Shown here: positions 17,362 to 25,440 of the stretch, in pieces | Numbering within the stretch: position 1 is the stretch's first letter | Layout of the letters: the number at the start of each line of letters is the position of its first letter | Source of the DNA: CALLPQ01 sp964421675 | Lineage (GTDB): Bacteria; Pseudomonadota; Alphaproteobacteria; Caulobacterales; Parvularculaceae | Reading direction: 5' to 3' | NCBI GenBank assembly: GCA_964421675.1 | Contig: CAYQXV010000033.1 | Coordinates: 1 to 38,429 of the forward strand | Length of the DNA: 38,429 nt | Notes under the pieces: model-generated | Told to the model about the DNA's origin: nothing | What the model saw: only the letters and a program-made list of their open reading frames with translations | Databases searched by the model: none | Position numbers and translations under genes: made by a program

Positions 17362-18879
17362 ATGGATACGTTTGCACGCATTGGCATACCGGCACTTAAT
17401 TTTCTTTCCACTCTGTTTGTCTTTGCAATCGGTTTGGTCGTCCTCATCACCATTATATTATATATAACAGATAGAGGACAATCGCGGGATGCGATTCGTC
17501 ACAACTATCCCGTGGTTGGACGGTTTCGTGATATCTTCACCAAATTGGGTGAGTTTTTTCGCCAATATTTCTTTGCTCTCGACCGGGAAGAAATGCCGTT
17601 TAACCGAGCGGAGCGCGATTGGATCTATAAATCATCAAAAGGGCGCAATAATACCCAGCCCTTTGGCTCGACCCGAAATCTTTCCCTGACGGGAACCCCG
17701 ATTTTTGTGAATTGCCCATTTCCGCGGCTCGATGAAGAAGCCAGCGACCCGCCTGCGGTTGTTTATGGTCCCCATACACCTAACCCTTATGAAGCCTCGT
17801 CGATCATCAATATTTCAGGGATGAGCTATGGCGCGCTGTCCAAGCCCGCTGTGCAGGCATTTTCTCACGGCGCGAACCTGGCCGGATGCTGGATGAATAC
17901 CGGCGAGGGCGCCTTGTCGCCCTATCACCTTGAAGGCAATGCCGACATTATTTTCCAGATCGGTACGGCCAAATATGGGGTGCGCGCCGATGATGGATCG
18001 CTTTGCCCTAACAAGCTGGCAAAGCTGGCAGCCAGACCGCAGGTTAAAATGATCGAGATCAAGCTGGCTCAGGGGGCAAAGCCCGGCAAAGGCGGCATTC
18101 TGCCTGCGGAGAAAGTCAGTGCGGAAATTGCCAGCATTCGCGGCATTCCAGAAGGCGAGGCATCAATTTCGCCAAACCGTCACCCTGAGATTGATAATGT
18201 TGGGGAGCTTCTCGACTATGTCGCGCATGTTCGCGGCATTGCCGAGCTGCCTACCGGATTTAAAACGGTCATTGGGGCTTATGGCTGGATCAATACATTG
18301 TGCAATGAAATCGAAAAGCGGGGCATTGAATCTGCGCCAGATTTTATCACCGTTGATGGCGGCGATGGGGGAACGGGTGCTGCGCCCATGTCTCTCATGG
18401 ATAATGTCGGATTGCCGTTGAAACAGTCGCTGCCAATGATTGTTGATATTTTAGAGCGCCGCGGCCTGAAGGATCGCATCAAGGTTATTGCGTCGGGCAA
18501 ATTGGTAACACCGGCCGAAGTGGCGTGGGCTTATTGTGCGGGCGCAGATGCTGTGCTCAGTGCACGGGGCTTTATGTTTTCGATTGGCTGTATCCAGGCT
18601 TTACGCTGTCACAGCAATGAGTGCCCGACCGGGATTACGACCCATAATAAACATTTACAGGGCGGGATTGATCCTGAAATTAAATCTAAATATGTCGCAA
18701 ATTATGTGGAAAAAATGCGCAAGGATGTCGCCATGATTGCCCATTCATGCGGGGCTGCGCACGCGCGCGATCTTAAGCGTTTCCATGTGCGCATTGTCCA
18801 GGCCGACGGAACATCCTTGCCTCTTGATGAAATTTGCGAGCGCGCAGCACCAAATATTGTGGATACGCATTCGGCTTAA
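17362..18879 (+). CDS. Membrane-anchored FMN-binding glutamate synthase-like protein
   Basis: A 505-residue protein with an N-terminal membrane helix (about 12-36) and then a glutamate synthase central/FMN domain. Visible family parts are IINISGMSYGALSKPAVQAF, the GEGALSPYHLEGNADIIFQI segment, the FMN-phosphate region ITVDGGDGGTGAAP, and IKVIASGKLVTPAEVAWAYC. The [3Fe-4S] motif is C-x5-C-x4-C (C410, C416, C421) followed by PTGITTH. It lacks the glutaminase domain of true GltB, so it belongs to the stand-alone FMN-binding glutamate synthase family, whose physiological reaction is often unproven. GAGGG lies just before the start. The GNAT gene follows after 18 bases and is probably cotranscribed. 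Confidence 0.9.
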   Translation: MDTFARIGIPALNFLSTLFVFAIGLVVLITIILYITDRGQSRDAIRHNYPVVGRFRDIFTKLGEFFRQYFFALDREEMPFNRAERDWIYKSSKGRNNTQPFGSTRNLSLTGTPIFVNCPFPRLDEEASDPPAVVYGPHTPNPYEASSIINISGMSYGALSKPAVQAFSHGANLAGCWMNTGEGALSPYHLEGNADIIFQIGTAKYGVRADDGSLCPNKLAKLAARPQVKMIEIKLAQGAKPGKGGILPAEKVSAEIASIRGIPEGEASISPNRHPEIDNVGELLDYVAHVRGIAELPTGFKTVIGAYGWINTLCNEIEKRGIESAPDFITVDGGDGGTGAAPMSLMDNVGLPLKQSLPMIVDILERRGLKDRIKVIASGKLVTPAEVAWAYCAGADAVLSARGFMFSIGCIQALRCHSNECPTGITTHNKHLQGGIDPEIKSKYVANYVEKMRKDVAMIAHSCGAAHARDLKRFHVRIVQADGTSLPLDEICERAAPNIVDTHSA

Positions 18880-18897
18880 TGCGAGACGGTAAATCCT

Positions 18898-19392
18898 ATG
18901 GAGACTATCGATAGGTCTGTGCGATGGGCAGTCCCGGCGGATTATGATCAGCTGGGCGAGCTTATGTATGATGCTGTGCGCAATGGACCTAGCCTGTACA
19001 CTGAGGCGCAGCGTGCCGCATGGATGCCGCAGCCGCGATGCGGTGAGGAATGGAATGCGCGCCTGAACCGTCAGATGATTATTTTAGGCGAGCGCCATGA
19101 CACCATTTTGGGGTTTATGAGCGTTGAGCCCAATGTGGTCGAGGCTAATGGGTATGTTGATTTTGCCTATATCAGACCGCATGCACAGGGCACGGGCCTG
19201 TTTCGAACATTGCTGCATAACATAGAAGAGAAGATGGGGCAGATCGGTGTCACGCATCTGTCGACCGATGCGAGTTTAATGGCGCACGGCGCATTTGAAG
19301 CGACGGGCTTTACGAGCCTATCGGAAGACGAAGTTGGCTTTAACGGGCAGATGTTCAAGCGATATAAAATGGATAAGTCGATTGGGGTCTAG
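18898..19392 (+). CDS. GNAT-family N-acetyltransferase
   Basis: A 164-residue soluble protein with the GNAT fold: the acetyl-CoA-binding motif A region YVDFAYIRPHAQGTG contains the conserved Q-x-x-G-x-G-like turn, and the preceding strand ILGFMSVEPN and following helix FRTLLHNIEEKM fit. The substrate is unknown. The length is normal for a single-domain GNAT. It follows the glutamate synthase-like gene closely and converges on the ATP synthase operon; only 39 bases separate the two stops. Confidence 0.85.
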   Translation: METIDRSVRWAVPADYDQLGELMYDAVRNGPSLYTEAQRAAWMPQPRCGEEWNARLNRQMIILGERHDTILGFMSVEPNVVEANGYVDFAYIRPHAQGTGLFRTLLHNIEEKMGQIGVTHLSTDASLMAHGAFEATGFTSLSEDEVGFNGQMFKRYKMDKSIGV

Positions 19393-19431
19393 TATTGGCC
19401 AGCTTATCCAATGTTAGTGCCGCGATAGCGC

Positions 19432-19992
19432 TTAATTCAGTTTTGCACGCAGATCATTGATTGATTTATCAATCATTGCGTTCTGCGCCCCTGAATCCAT
19501 CCGATCGCGGATGATTGTTTGCGCGGCGCGAATCGCTTCGTCCGTTGTGTGATTGCGTACATCGCTAAGGGCTTGGGCTTCGGCGCGGGCAATTTTTTCT
19601 TCAGCAGCGCGGGTGCGACGCTCAAGTTGTTCGTTGATTTTTTCTTTTGCTTCGCGGCCCATGCGCTCTGCATCTTTTTTCGCTTGTTCAATGATGCCAG
19701 ACGCTTCTTCTTCAGCTTCGCGTTGGCGACGTTGATATTGGGCTAACATTTCTTGCGCTTCTTCGCGCAGGCGGCGTGCTTCATCAAGCTCTGTGGCGAT
19801 TTCATCGCGGCGCTTGTCGAGGGAGTTGGCGATGGTTTTATGGACGCCCAATTTCCAGAAGATCCCCATAACAATGATAAAGCCGAGACTGACCCAGAAA
19901 CTCGTATCCTGAAAAAGACCGGGCGCTGCGGCATGATGTTCGCCGCCAGCTTCTTCAGCGGCCAGCAAAATCAATGTCGGTAATATTGCCAT
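19432..19992 (-). CDS. atpF: ATP synthase F0 subunit b
   Basis: Peripheral stalk subunit that links the membrane F0 sector to F1. The 186-residue product has one membrane segment near residues 30-50 (TSFWVSLGFIIVMGIFW) and a long charged coiled coil from about 55 to the end, rich in Glu, Arg, Lys and Ala. It is the last gene of the F0 operon, where alphaproteobacteria place the canonical b after b'. The sequence around the membrane segment suits b rather than b'. A gap of 60 bases separates it from the b' gene. Confidence 0.93.
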   Translation of the reverse strand: MAILPTLILLAAEEAGGEHHAAAPGLFQDTSFWVSLGFIIVMGIFWKLGVHKTIANSLDKRRDEIATELDEARRLREEAQEMLAQYQRRQREAEEEASGIIEQAKKDAERMGREAKEKINEQLERRTRAAEEKIARAEAQALSDVRNHTTDEAIRAAQTIIRDRMDSGAQNAMIDKSINDLRAKLN

Positions 19993-20052
19993 GCTATTTG
20001 TGTCCAGGTGTCGAGTTTAAGGTCTAATCTTTAAGTCTTAGAGTCGGGGTGG

Positions 20053-20607
20053 TTATGAGCCCGCATTCAATGCAGCTTCAACAGCTTCTTTGGTCGGTAC
20101 TTCCTCAATCAAGGCTTCAACGAGGGCGCGGGTTGTGTCGGCTGCGGCCTCGCGAACCTTTGCGTCGGCAGAAGCCTTCATGGCGCCAATTCGGGATTCG
20201 GCAGACGCCACCTTGCTTGCCAGCTCTTCTTCCATGCTGGCCTGCATGCTCCCAATTTGGTCATCAATTGCCTTGCGGGTTTCCCCGGCAATATTCTGGG
20301 CACGTGCCCGCGCTTCGCTAAGCGCTTGCTCATAGCCAGATTGCGCATCTTCAGCTTGCTGGCGAAACTCCGCCGCTTGATCAAGATCGTCGGCAATCCT
20401 GTCTTTACGTTCCTCAATGATCCCGCCGACACGTGGCAAGATCACATTGCGCAACCCAACAAACAGGATACCGAACGTGATCGCCAACCAGAACAATTGG
20501 CTGGCAAATGTACTAGTATCCATTTGCGGTAGGCCGCCGCTCGATTGGTGAGTTTCCTCAGCAACCTCAGCGGCCAACATCATCAGGGTTTGGATTACGG
20601 TCATCAT
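20053..20607 (-). CDS. atpG: ATP synthase F0 subunit b'
   Basis: Second, diverged b subunit typical of alphaproteobacteria and photosynthetic bacteria; b and b' form a heterodimeric stalk. The 184-residue protein has the b' signature GLPQMDTSTFASQLFWLAIT leading into the membrane helix (about 32-52), then RVGGIIEERKDRIADDLDQA and a coiled coil. The start could be either of two adjacent ATG codons (20607 or 20604); no strong ribosome site separates them. It lies between the c gene (22 bases upstream) and atpF. Confidence 0.93.
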   Translation of the reverse strand: MMTVIQTLMMLAAEVAEETHQSSGGLPQMDTSTFASQLFWLAITFGILFVGLRNVILPRVGGIIEERKDRIADDLDQAAEFRQQAEDAQSGYEQALSEARARAQNIAGETRKAIDDQIGSMQASMEEELASKVASAESRIGAMKASADAKVREAAADTTRALVEALIEEVPTKEAVEAALNAGS

Positions 20608-20629
20608 CAGTCAGATCAGTGACTGGCGA

Positions 20630-20857
20630 TTAAAATACAAACAGGATGAGCATGGAAATCACGAAGCCCAGAAGGCCTGTAAATTCCGTTAGCGCAAAGG
20701 CAAGCAGCAAGGTTTGCTGATTAGCTGCGGCAGCCGATGGGTTGCGAAATGCTCCGGATAGAAAGTTACCGAAGATAATACCCAAGCCAATCGCGGCACC
20801 AGCTAGCGGTAATGAGGCAAGGCCCGCACCGATCAGTTTTGCGGCTTCTGCGTCCAT
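20630..20857 (-). CDS. atpE: ATP synthase F0 subunit c (proteolipid)
   Basis: Rotor ring subunit that carries protons through F0. The 75-residue protein is two hydrophobic hairpin helices joined by the polar loop FRNPSAAAANQ. E58 in the second helix (AFALTEFTGLLGF) is the ion-binding carboxylate, and the first helix carries the small-residue run GAAIGLG. The length is standard. I see no added polar residues that would point to sodium use, so proton coupling is expected. Confidence 0.97.
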   Translation of the reverse strand: MDAEAAKLIGAGLASLPLAGAAIGLGIIFGNFLSGAFRNPSAAAANQQTLLLAFALTEFTGLLGFVISMLILFVF

Positions 20858-20974
20858 GATGAAACTCCTAGTCGTTAATTGTCTTTGAAGAGCGATGGCC
20901 CTTATTCACGGTTGCGCTCCGATTGCCGTGGGGGAGGGAAAAAGTCAACAGCTGAGTGTGCAACTGCGAACGGT

Positions 20975-21898
20975 TTAGTGGGCGTCGGCATGCTCCGCAT
21001 CGTTTAAATAGATACATGTGAGGATTGCGAAGACGTAGGCTTGCAGAAATGCAACCAGAAATTCCAGCAGCATAACCGCGACAATGCCAAGTAGCGGCAA
21101 AATTGCGATCCCTTTGAAGATTGCGCCTGCACCCAGCAGAGATATCACGAAGCCGGCGAACACCTTCAAGATGATATGGCCGGCAAGCATGTTGGCGAAA
21201 AGCCGGATGGCAAGGCTAAGTGGGCGCGAAAGGAAGGAGATAAACTCAATCAACACAATCAGCGGGAGGAGCCATAGGGGAACGCCCGATGGCGCAAATA
21301 ACTTAAGAAAACCAAGGCCGTTCTTGTAAAATCCATACACAATGACGATCAGGATCGTCATCATGGCTAGGGCAAATGTCACAATGATGTGGCTGGTGGG
21401 GGTAAAGGTATGCAGGCCATGGGGGCTGCCCGGGATGGTCGGGAACAAGCCAAGAAGGTTATTCATCAAAATGAAGATGAACAGGGTGAACACATAGGGG
21501 AAAAACTTCATTCCCTCCGGGCCGATCGCATCACGCACCATATCGGCGATGAATGTATAGGCCAGCTCGGCAACGGATTGGCTTCGTCCGGGGATCAGGG
21601 TGCGACGGTTTGTTGCAAAAAAGAAAAAGCCAAGAGCGATTGCGACAGAAAGGCACATCCACAAGGACGCATTGGTAAAAGACACATCGAGATCGCCAAG
21701 GGGCAGATTGATCAGTTTGACGATTTCAAACTGTTCCATGGGGTCGTTTGCCCCCATTGGTTGGAATTGGGGCTGAATCTGGGGGGCAAAACGCGCCAGT
21801 CCCTGAACCAGTCCTTCCAGGACATTCAATGGCTGGAAGCCGCGAACGGTTTCGGAAATTGTGGTGCTCAACGTTGCAAGATTAGTCATGACCAGCAT
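20975..21898 (-). CDS. atpB: ATP synthase F0 subunit a
   Basis: Stator subunit that forms the two proton half-channels against the c ring. The 307-residue product has about six hydrophobic segments, and the essential arginine is R232 in LSLAIRLFANML. About 47 residues precede the usual alphaproteobacterial start region (DPMEQFEIVKL), making the protein longer than the common 250 or so. A shorter start at ATG 21757 would give 260 residues but has no ribosome site, while AGAAGGA precedes 21898 at short spacing, so I keep the long form as provisional. The gap to atpE is 117 bases and to atpI 24 bases. Confidence 0.93.
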   Translation of the reverse strand: MLVMTNLATLSTTISETVRGFQPLNVLEGLVQGLARFAPQIQPQFQPMGANDPMEQFEIVKLINLPLGDLDVSFTNASLWMCLSVAIALGFFFFATNRRTLIPGRSQSVAELAYTFIADMVRDAIGPEGMKFFPYVFTLFIFILMNNLLGLFPTIPGSPHGLHTFTPTSHIIVTFALAMMTILIVIVYGFYKNGLGFLKLFAPSGVPLWLLPLIVLIEFISFLSRPLSLAIRLFANMLAGHIILKVFAGFVISLLGAGAIFKGIAILPLLGIVAVMLLEFLVAFLQAYVFAILTCIYLNDAEHADAH

Positions 21899-21922
21899 GG
21901 GTCCTTCTGTCGAATGACATTA

Positions 21923-22318
21923 TCAGTTTGGGGGGCGTTTATCGGAATGTGCGCTTTCACTCAAGGGGTCATTTTCACCAGTTTGTGCATCTGCGAGCTT
22001 TTTCATCATTCTGAGGACATTCATAAACGCCGCAGCGCACCCCAGAGCGAGCCCCATGAGGATAAATAGTGGTTTGGTTCCAAACACCATATCCGCGCCA
22101 AAGCCCAATACGCCGCCGACAATGAGGGCTGCGATCAATTCAGACGCAAGCTTAAGGCCCATGCCCATTGCCGCTCCCTGGCTCTGCTGATGGCCTTGCG
22201 GGGGCTCATGGCTAGCGCGGGCTTGGTCCAGACGCTCGGAAAAGTCATTAAACCCTTCTTCGTCGGGCCCTTTTTCGTAGGGTTTGGTGCCGGGTCCTGA
22301 TGAAGTCGGGTCAGCCAT
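21923..22318 (-). CDS. atpI: AtpI/AtpZ-family ATP synthase assembly protein
   Basis: A 131-residue membrane protein that heads the F0 operon. The first 50 residues are polar and Gln/Gly/Pro-rich; two hydrophobic segments follow at about 56-76 and 82-103 (ELIAALIVGGVLGFGADMVF and PLFILMGLALGCAAAFMNVL). This layout and its position before atpB match the AtpI family, implicated in c-ring assembly and ion transport. The charged C-terminal tail is short. The operon promoter should lie in the 283 bases upstream, but I could not identify a clear -35/-10 pair. Confidence 0.9.
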   Translation of the reverse strand: MADPTSSGPGTKPYEKGPDEEGFNDFSERLDQARASHEPPQGHQQSQGAAMGMGLKLASELIAALIVGGVLGFGADMVFGTKPLFILMGLALGCAAAFMNVLRMMKKLADAQTGENDPLSESAHSDKRPPN

Positions 22319-22601
22319 GATTCGCTTTCGGGTCAGATGTAGCGCCTGCGCAGAGTAGGCGAGGTTGAGGACGGCTTAGGCAGGTATTTACGGCTGCAAT
22401 TGCGCGGTGCGAAATACCGGAATGATTTGGGAATTGATAACAGAGCTGTCACTAAAACGAGCGGACATTAGCGAGGCACCGGGCGAGCGTCAAGCATGAT
22501 GAATATGGCTAACTATTTGTTTTTTATTGATATATTTTGCCGGGACTAAATAATTTAATCGCCGCTTACAGATCGTTGCCCGATAATGCGAATTGGCGAT
22601 T

Positions 22602-23042
22602 TTACCGGCTGCGCGCGCGCCACCAGGAAAAGTCAAAAACCCGCTCATTCGGGCCATCATGACGCAGCTGATCGAGCTTTGCGATGCCTTCTGCGGCGGA
22701 TGGCTGATGGTCCGGGCGAATCGGCCAGATGGCATAGGCCGCTTGTGTCGGCATTTCGAACCAGTCGCGACGCCGGGCGACGAATTGTTTGTGCGTACTC
22801 TGATAGACGAACGTTTCGAGCGTCTCCACGCTCTCCCAGCTCGACATGTTGATTAGCATGCGCGCATCATCAAAGGCGCGAATATCGGTGGCATTGCCGG
22901 TTTCATCTTGCATACGCCACAAAAAACCTGGGGCGCTTTCAGCCAAGCCATTGATTCGGTCAAGATTATCCATGAACTCCGACATGCCCGGAGCGGCCGG
23001 GTCATACAGCATTCTGGCAATATTGATCTGGGCAAAAGGCAA
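22602..23042 (-). CDS. DUF3291 domain protein
   Basis: A 146-residue soluble protein resembling the DUF3291 family, which has a ferredoxin-like dimeric alpha/beta-barrel fold. The N-terminus FAQINIARMLYDPAAPGM and the following NLDRINGLAESAPGFLWRMQ are the family's characteristic stretches; later SSWESVETLETFVY resembles the monooxygenase-like repeat of that superfamily. No catalytic residues are known. It lies downstream of efp on the same strand with a 44-base gap, so the two may be cotranscribed. Function unknown. Confidence 0.8.
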   Translation of the reverse strand: MPFAQINIARMLYDPAAPGMSEFMDNLDRINGLAESAPGFLWRMQDETGNATDIRAFDDARMLINMSSWESVETLETFVYQSTHKQFVARRRDWFEMPTQAAYAIWPIRPDHQPSAAEGIAKLDQLRHDGPNERVFDFSWWRARSR

Positions 23043-23086
23043 GACACATCCCTCCCATCGGATAGGCTAGACCACCGACCATCTGT

Positions 23087-23650
23087 TTAATCAGCGCGTT
23101 TCACGAATTCCAGCGTTTCGGTATTCACGATAATTTTGTCGCCAACACCGGCATAGGGCGGCACCATGATGCGAAGGCCATTATCGACCGTAGAGGGTTT
23201 ATAGGATGATGAGGCGGTTTGGCCTTTGACCGTTGGCTCGGTCTCAACAATCTCCAGCGTGACCTCGACGGGCAGGGTTACGCCAATCGGGCGCCCCTCA
23301 TGACTTTCAATTTTGACCAGCATGCCGTCCTGTAGAAAGGCTCTGCGCTCACCGATCATGTCAGTCGCAATATTGATCTGCTCATAGGATTCGGTGTGCA
23401 TAAAGACGAGCATGTCGCCTTCTTCATACAAAAAAGTATGGTCCTGCTGTTCAAGGCGCACGCGCTCAACAGTTTCCGAGGCGCGGAAACGCTCATTGAG
23501 TTTTCGCCCATCGAGTAAGTTTTTCAGCTCAACTTGCGCATAGGCTGGCCCCTTGCCGGGTTTGACGGCGCCGGTCTTTACGGCAACCCAGAGGCTGTCT
23601 TGATGCTGAATGACATTGCCGATACGGATTTCGTTACCGTTGATTTTCAT
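23087..23650 (-). CDS. efp: Elongation factor P
   Basis: EF-P enters the ribosome between the P and E sites and relieves stalling at polyproline stretches. The 187-residue length is standard. The N-terminal KOW-like domain ends in VKPGKGPAYAQVELKNLL, where K33 is in the position modified in E. coli EF-P. The middle OB domain (EGDMLVFMHTESYEQINI) and the C-terminal domain (GLRIMVPPYAGVGDKIIVNT) are typical. I place the start at ATG 23650 (MKINGNEIRIGN); the longer frame to 23698 adds 16 residues with no family match. No epmA or epmB modification gene is visible nearby. Confidence 0.95.
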   Translation of the reverse strand: MKINGNEIRIGNVIQHQDSLWVAVKTGAVKPGKGPAYAQVELKNLLDGRKLNERFRASETVERVRLEQQDHTFLYEEGDMLVFMHTESYEQINIATDMIGERRAFLQDGMLVKIESHEGRPIGVTLPVEVTLEIVETEPTVKGQTASSSYKPSTVDNGLRIMVPPYAGVGDKIIVNTETLEFVKRAD

Positions 23651-23823
23651 GGAACTGGGCCTTTTTGGTGGAGCGATACGGTATGTATCCCCTAGCAAGG
23701 GCAGGCTTTGCCGACAAGTGCACCCTTATTGTCTCCCCGTTCATTTAGAGATCACCCATTTTGGTAATCGCGCATTTCGAAGATGTGGGGGAGTTTTATA
23801 TGGGACCGGGCTGCGCTGACGAT

Positions 23824-23837
23824 CCATATATATATGG
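23824..23837. repeat. 14-bp perfect AT-rich palindrome
   Basis: CCATATATATATGG reads the same on both strands. It lies in the 237-base intergenic region between the efp start and the amidohydrolase stop, about 175 bases upstream of efp. It may be an operator for efp or chance in AT-rich DNA. I see no gene in this stretch. Confidence 0.35.
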
Positions 23838-23935
23838 AATTCTGTAAACGAACCAATCGCCAACTCGACCGGCCCATCGCAATTCATACTTGCGACAGGT
23901 TGGTAGAGTTAGGGATCAATAGAAATGCGAAATGG

Positions 23936-25282
23936 TTAGTTGGCGTGTTTAAAAACAGTGCCTTCTTTCATTACAAATTCAACCGACTCTAATGCGCTTA
24001 CATCATCAAGCGGGTTGCCAGATACAGCAATAATATCTGCTTTATAGCCAGCACGGAGTTGGCCCAATTCATTTTCCCGGCCAAGGGCTTCGGCGGCGAG
24101 GCTGGTCGTTGCCCGTAAGGCTTGTGAATTGCTCATACCAAATCGCACCATTCTTGAGAGTTGTTTGGCATTATCTCCATGCGGATAAATGGCCGCATCT
24201 GATCCAAGGACAACTTTCACGCCTGCCTTAACCGCATTGGTGAAGCTTTCGCGCTGAACGGTCCCAACTTCGCGTTCTTTGTTTAATGATTCCTCTGAAA
24301 CACCGTTCGCCTTGCCTCTGCTCAGCGTATATTCGGTGTTGTAGATATCCATGGAAAGAAAGGTTCCATTGCGCTTGGCCAATTTGATGGTTTCATCATC
24401 GAGGAAACTTGCATGCTCGATGGTATCGACCCCGGCGACAATTGCATTTTTAATGCCGACTGTGCCATGGGCATGGGAGGCAACTTTTAGCCCGCGCATA
24501 TGCGCTTCATCGACAATTGCGGTTAGCTCTTCAACGGTTCCCTGAGGAGCGCCCAACAATGTTCCCTTTGAGAATACCCCGCCCGTTGAACAGGTCTTAA
24601 TCAGATCAACACCATATTTTATATTGGTGCGAACCTTGGCGCGCATCTCATAGGGGCCGGTCGCGACATTGGCACCAAAGCTATTGGCTTCGGGCGGTGA
24701 ATAGGTGTCATCGGAACAATGCCCGCCAATAATCCCAACCGGGGGACCAGATACATACATGCGCGGTCCCTCAATGACGCCCGCATTAATCGCATCGCGA
24801 AGCGCAACATCGGTGTAGCGCGAGGCCCCAACATTTCGGATTGTCGTAAATCCGGCCATCAGCGTTTTTTGGGCATTCACAACACCGCGAATAACCTGTT
24901 GCTGCTCCTGACTATTGCGAACCGTGCGCACCGGATCACTGGTAATATGCACATGCATATCAATCATGCCCGGCATGATGGTTTGGCCATCGAGATTATA
25001 AACTGTTGCGGCCTCAGGAATGACAATCGATCCTGATGTGCCGACGGATTTGATGGTTCCCTCTTCAATGACCAAGACCGGGTTTTGCACCAGCTCGCCC
25101 TCTAAAACGTCCACCATTGCGGACGCGGTCACGTAAATTAGGGATTGTGTCTCAAGCTCATCGGTGGTTTGAGCGTTTGCGCTCGCCAAATTGCCTGCGG
25201 CGAGGATCAATGCTGCGGCTGGTAATGCTGCCATGCCCTTGAGAGATGAGGATAATAGCGATTTCGATAGTATACGGCTCAT
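23936..25282 (-). CDS. Secreted metal-dependent amidohydrolase
   Basis: A 448-residue protein of the amidohydrolase superfamily, close to the group of imidazolonepropionase-like and Xaa-Pro dipeptidase-like members. A signal peptide of about 38 residues (hydrophobic LPAAALILAAG, cleavage near ANA) places it in the periplasm or outside. The metal-site residues are visible: H110 and H112 in DMHVHI, K229 in DLIKTCSTGG (likely carbamylated), H270 in ASHAHG, H290 in EHASF and D362 in LGSDAAIYPHG. That is a complete binuclear centre, so it should be active; the substrate cannot be told. Divergent from the sensor kinase with a 158-base shared region. Confidence 0.9.
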   Translation of the reverse strand: MSRILSKSLLSSSLKGMAALPAAALILAAGNLASANAQTTDELETQSLIYVTASAMVDVLEGELVQNPVLVIEEGTIKSVGTSGSIVIPEAATVYNLDGQTIMPGMIDMHVHITSDPVRTVRNSQEQQQVIRGVVNAQKTLMAGFTTIRNVGASRYTDVALRDAINAGVIEGPRMYVSGPPVGIIGGHCSDDTYSPPEANSFGANVATGPYEMRAKVRTNIKYGVDLIKTCSTGGVFSKGTLLGAPQGTVEELTAIVDEAHMRGLKVASHAHGTVGIKNAIVAGVDTIEHASFLDDETIKLAKRNGTFLSMDIYNTEYTLSRGKANGVSEESLNKEREVGTVQRESFTNAVKAGVKVVLGSDAAIYPHGDNAKQLSRMVRFGMSNSQALRATTSLAAEALGRENELGQLRAGYKADIIAVSGNPLDDVSALESVEFVMKEGTVFKHAN

Positions 25283-25440
25283 AATTATGGGTCCTTACCT
25301 GAAAATTAAATCATATGAACAATACCTGAACGTGAATGGCAAGCTGGTATTAACCAAATTCGGCTATTCCAACACGAGGGCAATAAGGCTGCAAAACAGG
25401 ATGCATTAGGGGCAACGGTTCGTAACTTGGGAAAAATAGT

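Noticed and set aside
20049..20532. Long + strand open frames opposite the ATP synthase b' gene
   Set aside because: They are shadows of the strongly biased coiled-coil coding strand and show no homology.
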